Assembly (NCBI GenBank): GCA_035583355.1
Contig: DATEZQ010000001.1
Coordinates: 139,055 to 189,065, forward strand
DNA from: Candidatus Paceibacterota bacterium
GTDB lineage: Bacteria; Patescibacteriota; Minisyncoccia; Phycocordibacterales; UBA6899
DNA length: 50,011 nucleotides
Direction: 5' to 3'
Position numbers and translations under genes: made by a program
Notes under the pieces: model-generated
Seen by the model: only the letters and a program-made list of their open reading frames with translations
What the model was told of the DNA's origin: nothing
Database searches by the model: none
Shown here: positions 48,797 to 50,011 of the stretch, in pieces
How the letters are laid out: each line of letters opens with the position of its first letter
Position numbering within the stretch: the first letter of the stretch is position 1

Positions 48797-49141
48797 ATGG
48801 AATATACAATCGATGCTAAGGGCCTTGCTCTTGGTCGCGTCGCAAGTGACGTCGCAGTCATCCTTATGGGTAAGGACTCCGTTGACTTCGCGAAGAATGT
48901 CGTGCGCAATGTAAAGGTGAAAGTCATCAATGCAGCGCAGCTCGATGTTACCGAGAAGAAAATGGATGAAAAGCATTACCATATCCACACCGGATACGTT
49001 GGTAACGCAAAAAGCCCAACTCTTGCACAGGTCGTCGCTAAGAAGGGATATGGCGAGGCAATTCGTATCGCAGTAAAGGGCATGCTTCCGGGCAACACCC
49101 TTCGCGATAAGCGCCTCAAGAATCTCTCTATTGAAGAATAG
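48797..49141 (+). CDS. rplM: 50S ribosomal protein L13
   Basis: 114 residues from the ATG at 48797, shorter than the 142 of E. coli. YTIDAKGLALGRVASDVAVILMGKDSVDF, KHYHIHTGYVGN and AVKGMLPGNTLRDKRLKNLSI are L13 signatures. The deletions are in the middle and at the C-terminus; trimmed ribosomal proteins are common in reduced genomes. Confidence 0.95.
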   Translation: MEYTIDAKGLALGRVASDVAVILMGKDSVDFAKNVVRNVKVKVINAAQLDVTEKKMDEKHYHIHTGYVGNAKSPTLAQVVAKKGYGEAIRIAVKGMLPGNTLRDKRLKNLSIEE

Positions 49142-49142
49142 T

Positions 49143-49568
49143 ATGACAACAGCAAAGAAGAAGGTCACCTCTACTGGTGCAAAGTACATCGAGGGTATTG
49201 GTCGTCGTAAGACTGCCATTGCTCGCGTCCGTATGACACCAGCAGGCAAGAACTCAATGGTCATTAATGGAAAGGATGCAGCAGAGTACTTCGGTCCTGC
49301 TAAGCTCGCACACACCGCACTTTCACCAGTTACCCGAGAGGGTGCTGAGGGTAAGTACGAAGTGTCTGTTAAGGTCCTCGGTGGTGGTATCTCTGCTCAG
49401 GCAGAAGCTATCCGTCATGGTCTCTCACGTGCACTCGTTATGGAGAACGCAGAGATCAAGGGTTCTCTCAAGTCGCTCGGCTACCTCAAGCGTGATTCAC
49501 GCGAGGTGGAGCGCAAGCACTTCGGTCTCAAGAAGGCTCGCAAGGCCTCACAGTGGTCAAAGCGCTAA
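49143..49568 (+). CDS. rpsI: 30S ribosomal protein S9
   Basis: 141 residues from the ATG at 49143, one base after the rplM stop. EGIGRRKTAIARVRMTPAG, ISAQAEAIRHGLSRAL and the C-terminal KRDSREVERKHFGLKKARKASQWSKR (basic tail reaching the P site) identify S9. The last 21 bases of the gene are mirrored after the terminator (49611-49631) and degraded direct copies of the end follow three times. Confidence 0.97.
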   Translation: MTTAKKKVTSTGAKYIEGIGRRKTAIARVRMTPAGKNSMVINGKDAAEYFGPAKLAHTALSPVTREGAEGKYEVSVKVLGGGISAQAEAIRHGLSRALVMENAEIKGSLKSLGYLKRDSREVERKHFGLKKARKASQWSKR

Positions 49569-49579
49569 TAAAAAGATTA

Positions 49580-49609
49580 ACAGCCCCTTCAGGGCTGTTT
49601 TTCTTTTTT
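49580..49609 (+). terminator. Intrinsic terminator after rpsI
   Basis: CAGCCC-CTTC-AGGGCTG followed by TTTTTCTTTTTT. It is the tip of a larger palindrome that includes the end of the rpsI coding region and repeat E. Confidence 0.92.
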
Positions 49610-49610
49610 A

Positions 49611-49896
49611 AGAGCTTTGACCACTGTGAGGAGGGAAGGGTCGGAAACCGTGAGGTTTCCGTGGAGGAAAGCAACGAGTCTTCGAGTGTCGAGAACCGTG
49701 GGTTCTCGAAGAGTTTTGCCGCGCGAGGCTCCTCTGGAGTGCGCGAGCAAAACTCCTCTCATTGGTCATGCGCTAATATGACTAAGTTGAACGTACGATA
49801 CACTGGCATCGCGACTCGCAGTTGGTCAAGCGCTAATAACTTATGCGAAACTCTCGCAAGCCGCAGCGCAACTCTCAGTTGGTCAAGCGCTAATAC
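49611..49896 (+). repeat. Family 1 3'-end-mirroring repeat, copy E (after rpsI)
   Basis: Inverted copy of the rpsI 3' end (49611-49631 against 49546-49566, 20 of 21 bases match). Core 49632-49758, type I: GGAAACC-GTGA-GGTTTCC hairpin, the 25-base block 49688-49712 shared with copy A, and the stem GAGTTTTGC/GCAAAACTC (49711-49719 with 49747-49755). Three degraded direct copies of the rpsI end (TTGGTCAxGCGCTAATA; 49762-49778, 49822-49838, 49879-49895) are spaced 60 and 57 bases apart. This is the only family 1 copy beside a protein gene. The remaining bases to 49965 hold nothing I recognise. Confidence 0.88.
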
Positions 49897-49965
49897 ATCA
49901 TATCTCTTTTACTTCTTCCTTCCCGCAACCCATTTGCATCTACTTGCACACCCCACATACAAGAG

Positions 49966-49971
49966 TACAAT
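49966..49971 (+). promoter_or_regulatory. -10 box (TACAAT) of the prepilin gene
   Basis: TACAAT ends 6 bases before the ATG at 49978, predicting a leaderless mRNA. Confidence 0.55.
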
Positions 49972-49977
49972 TATCTG

Positions 49978-50011
49978 ATGTCTAAACGTGCAGGTTTTAC
50001 ACTAATTGAAC
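49978..50011 (+). CDS. Type IV prepilin-like protein (5' end only, cut by window edge)
   Basis: Only the first 11 codons are in the window: MSKRAGFTLIE. This is the class III signal of type IV pilins and pseudopilins: a basic leader ending in Gly, then Phe (the N-methylated residue), TLI and the Glu at position 5. Prepilin peptidase would cut between Gly and Phe. The rest lies beyond the window, so the subtype is unknown. Confidence 0.75.
   Translation, partial: MSKRAGFTLIE

Noticed and set aside
49762-49896. CRISPR array
   Set aside because: There are only three degraded repeats, spacers are about 40 bases, the repeat equals the end of rpsI, and no cas genes are near.

Overview
The window looks like a chromosomal segment of a Patescibacteria (Candidate Phyla Radiation) bacterium, most likely of the Parcubacteria side. 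This is inferred, not proven. The support is: housekeeping genes with little or no Shine-Dalgarno sequence and many start codons only 6-10 bases after a TATAAT-like -10 box; four tRNA genes without an encoded CCA end; a compact infA-rpmJ-rpsM-rpsK-rpsD-rpoA-rplQ-rplM-rpsI cluster; a gene for L9 (absent from the Microgenomates branch); and many small exported or membrane proteins.

Layout. 1-2.1 kb: a truncated HlyD-type membrane fusion protein, then tRNA-Ala and tRNA-Pro, each followed by a complex repeat. 2.1-7 kb: one giant exported protein (beta-helix, RCC1 propeller, InlB-like repeat, peptidoglycan-binding domain). 7-16 kb: dus, two small membrane proteins, an FtsQ-like protein, a membrane-anchored Clp-like AAA+ ATPase with a small membrane partner, tRNA-Tyr and alr. 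16-23.6 kb: a PAS histidine kinase, two single-domain response regulators, cysS, a CorA-like transporter, an S41 protease and rplI. 23.7-28.2 kb: a GC-rich foreign-looking secreted protein, a repeat-rich surface protein and rpmA. 28.7-38.4 kb: an HxlR regulator, ychF, an alpha-glucan module (GT4, GH57, GH15, pgi, ROK kinase) and tgt. 38.4-45 kb: an exported peptidoglycan-binding protein, five VirB2/TrbC-like two-helix proteins in both orientations, three hypothetical genes with strong Shine-Dalgarno sequences, and tRNA-Leu. 45.2-49.6 kb: the ribosomal protein/RNA polymerase operon. The last 34 bases begin a type IV prepilin gene.

The most unusual content is two families of structured repeats placed exactly at gene 3' ends. 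Family 1 (five copies: after tRNA-Ala, tRNA-Pro, tRNA-Tyr, tRNA-Leu and rpsI) has the order gene 3' end, terminator-like hairpin (weak or absent after tRNA-Pro), inverted copy of the gene 3' end, conserved GC-rich multi-hairpin core, then one to three direct copies of the gene 3' end. The mirrored sequence differs at each locus and always matches the local gene, while the core is shared and shows compensatory changes. Family 2 (four copies of 126-127 bp: after the ftsQ-like gene, the histidine kinase, rpmA and rpsM) forms a long imperfect cruciform that starts at, or just after, the stop codon in the sense direction, with conserved T-C mismatches and asymmetric internal loops. I find no integrase or transposase in the window that explains either family.

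A second pattern is a split in translation signals. Housekeeping genes are mostly leaderless or lack a Shine-Dalgarno sequence, but five uncharacterised single genes each have their own -35/-10 promoter and a strong AGGAG-type site, and look like an accessory or acquired set.
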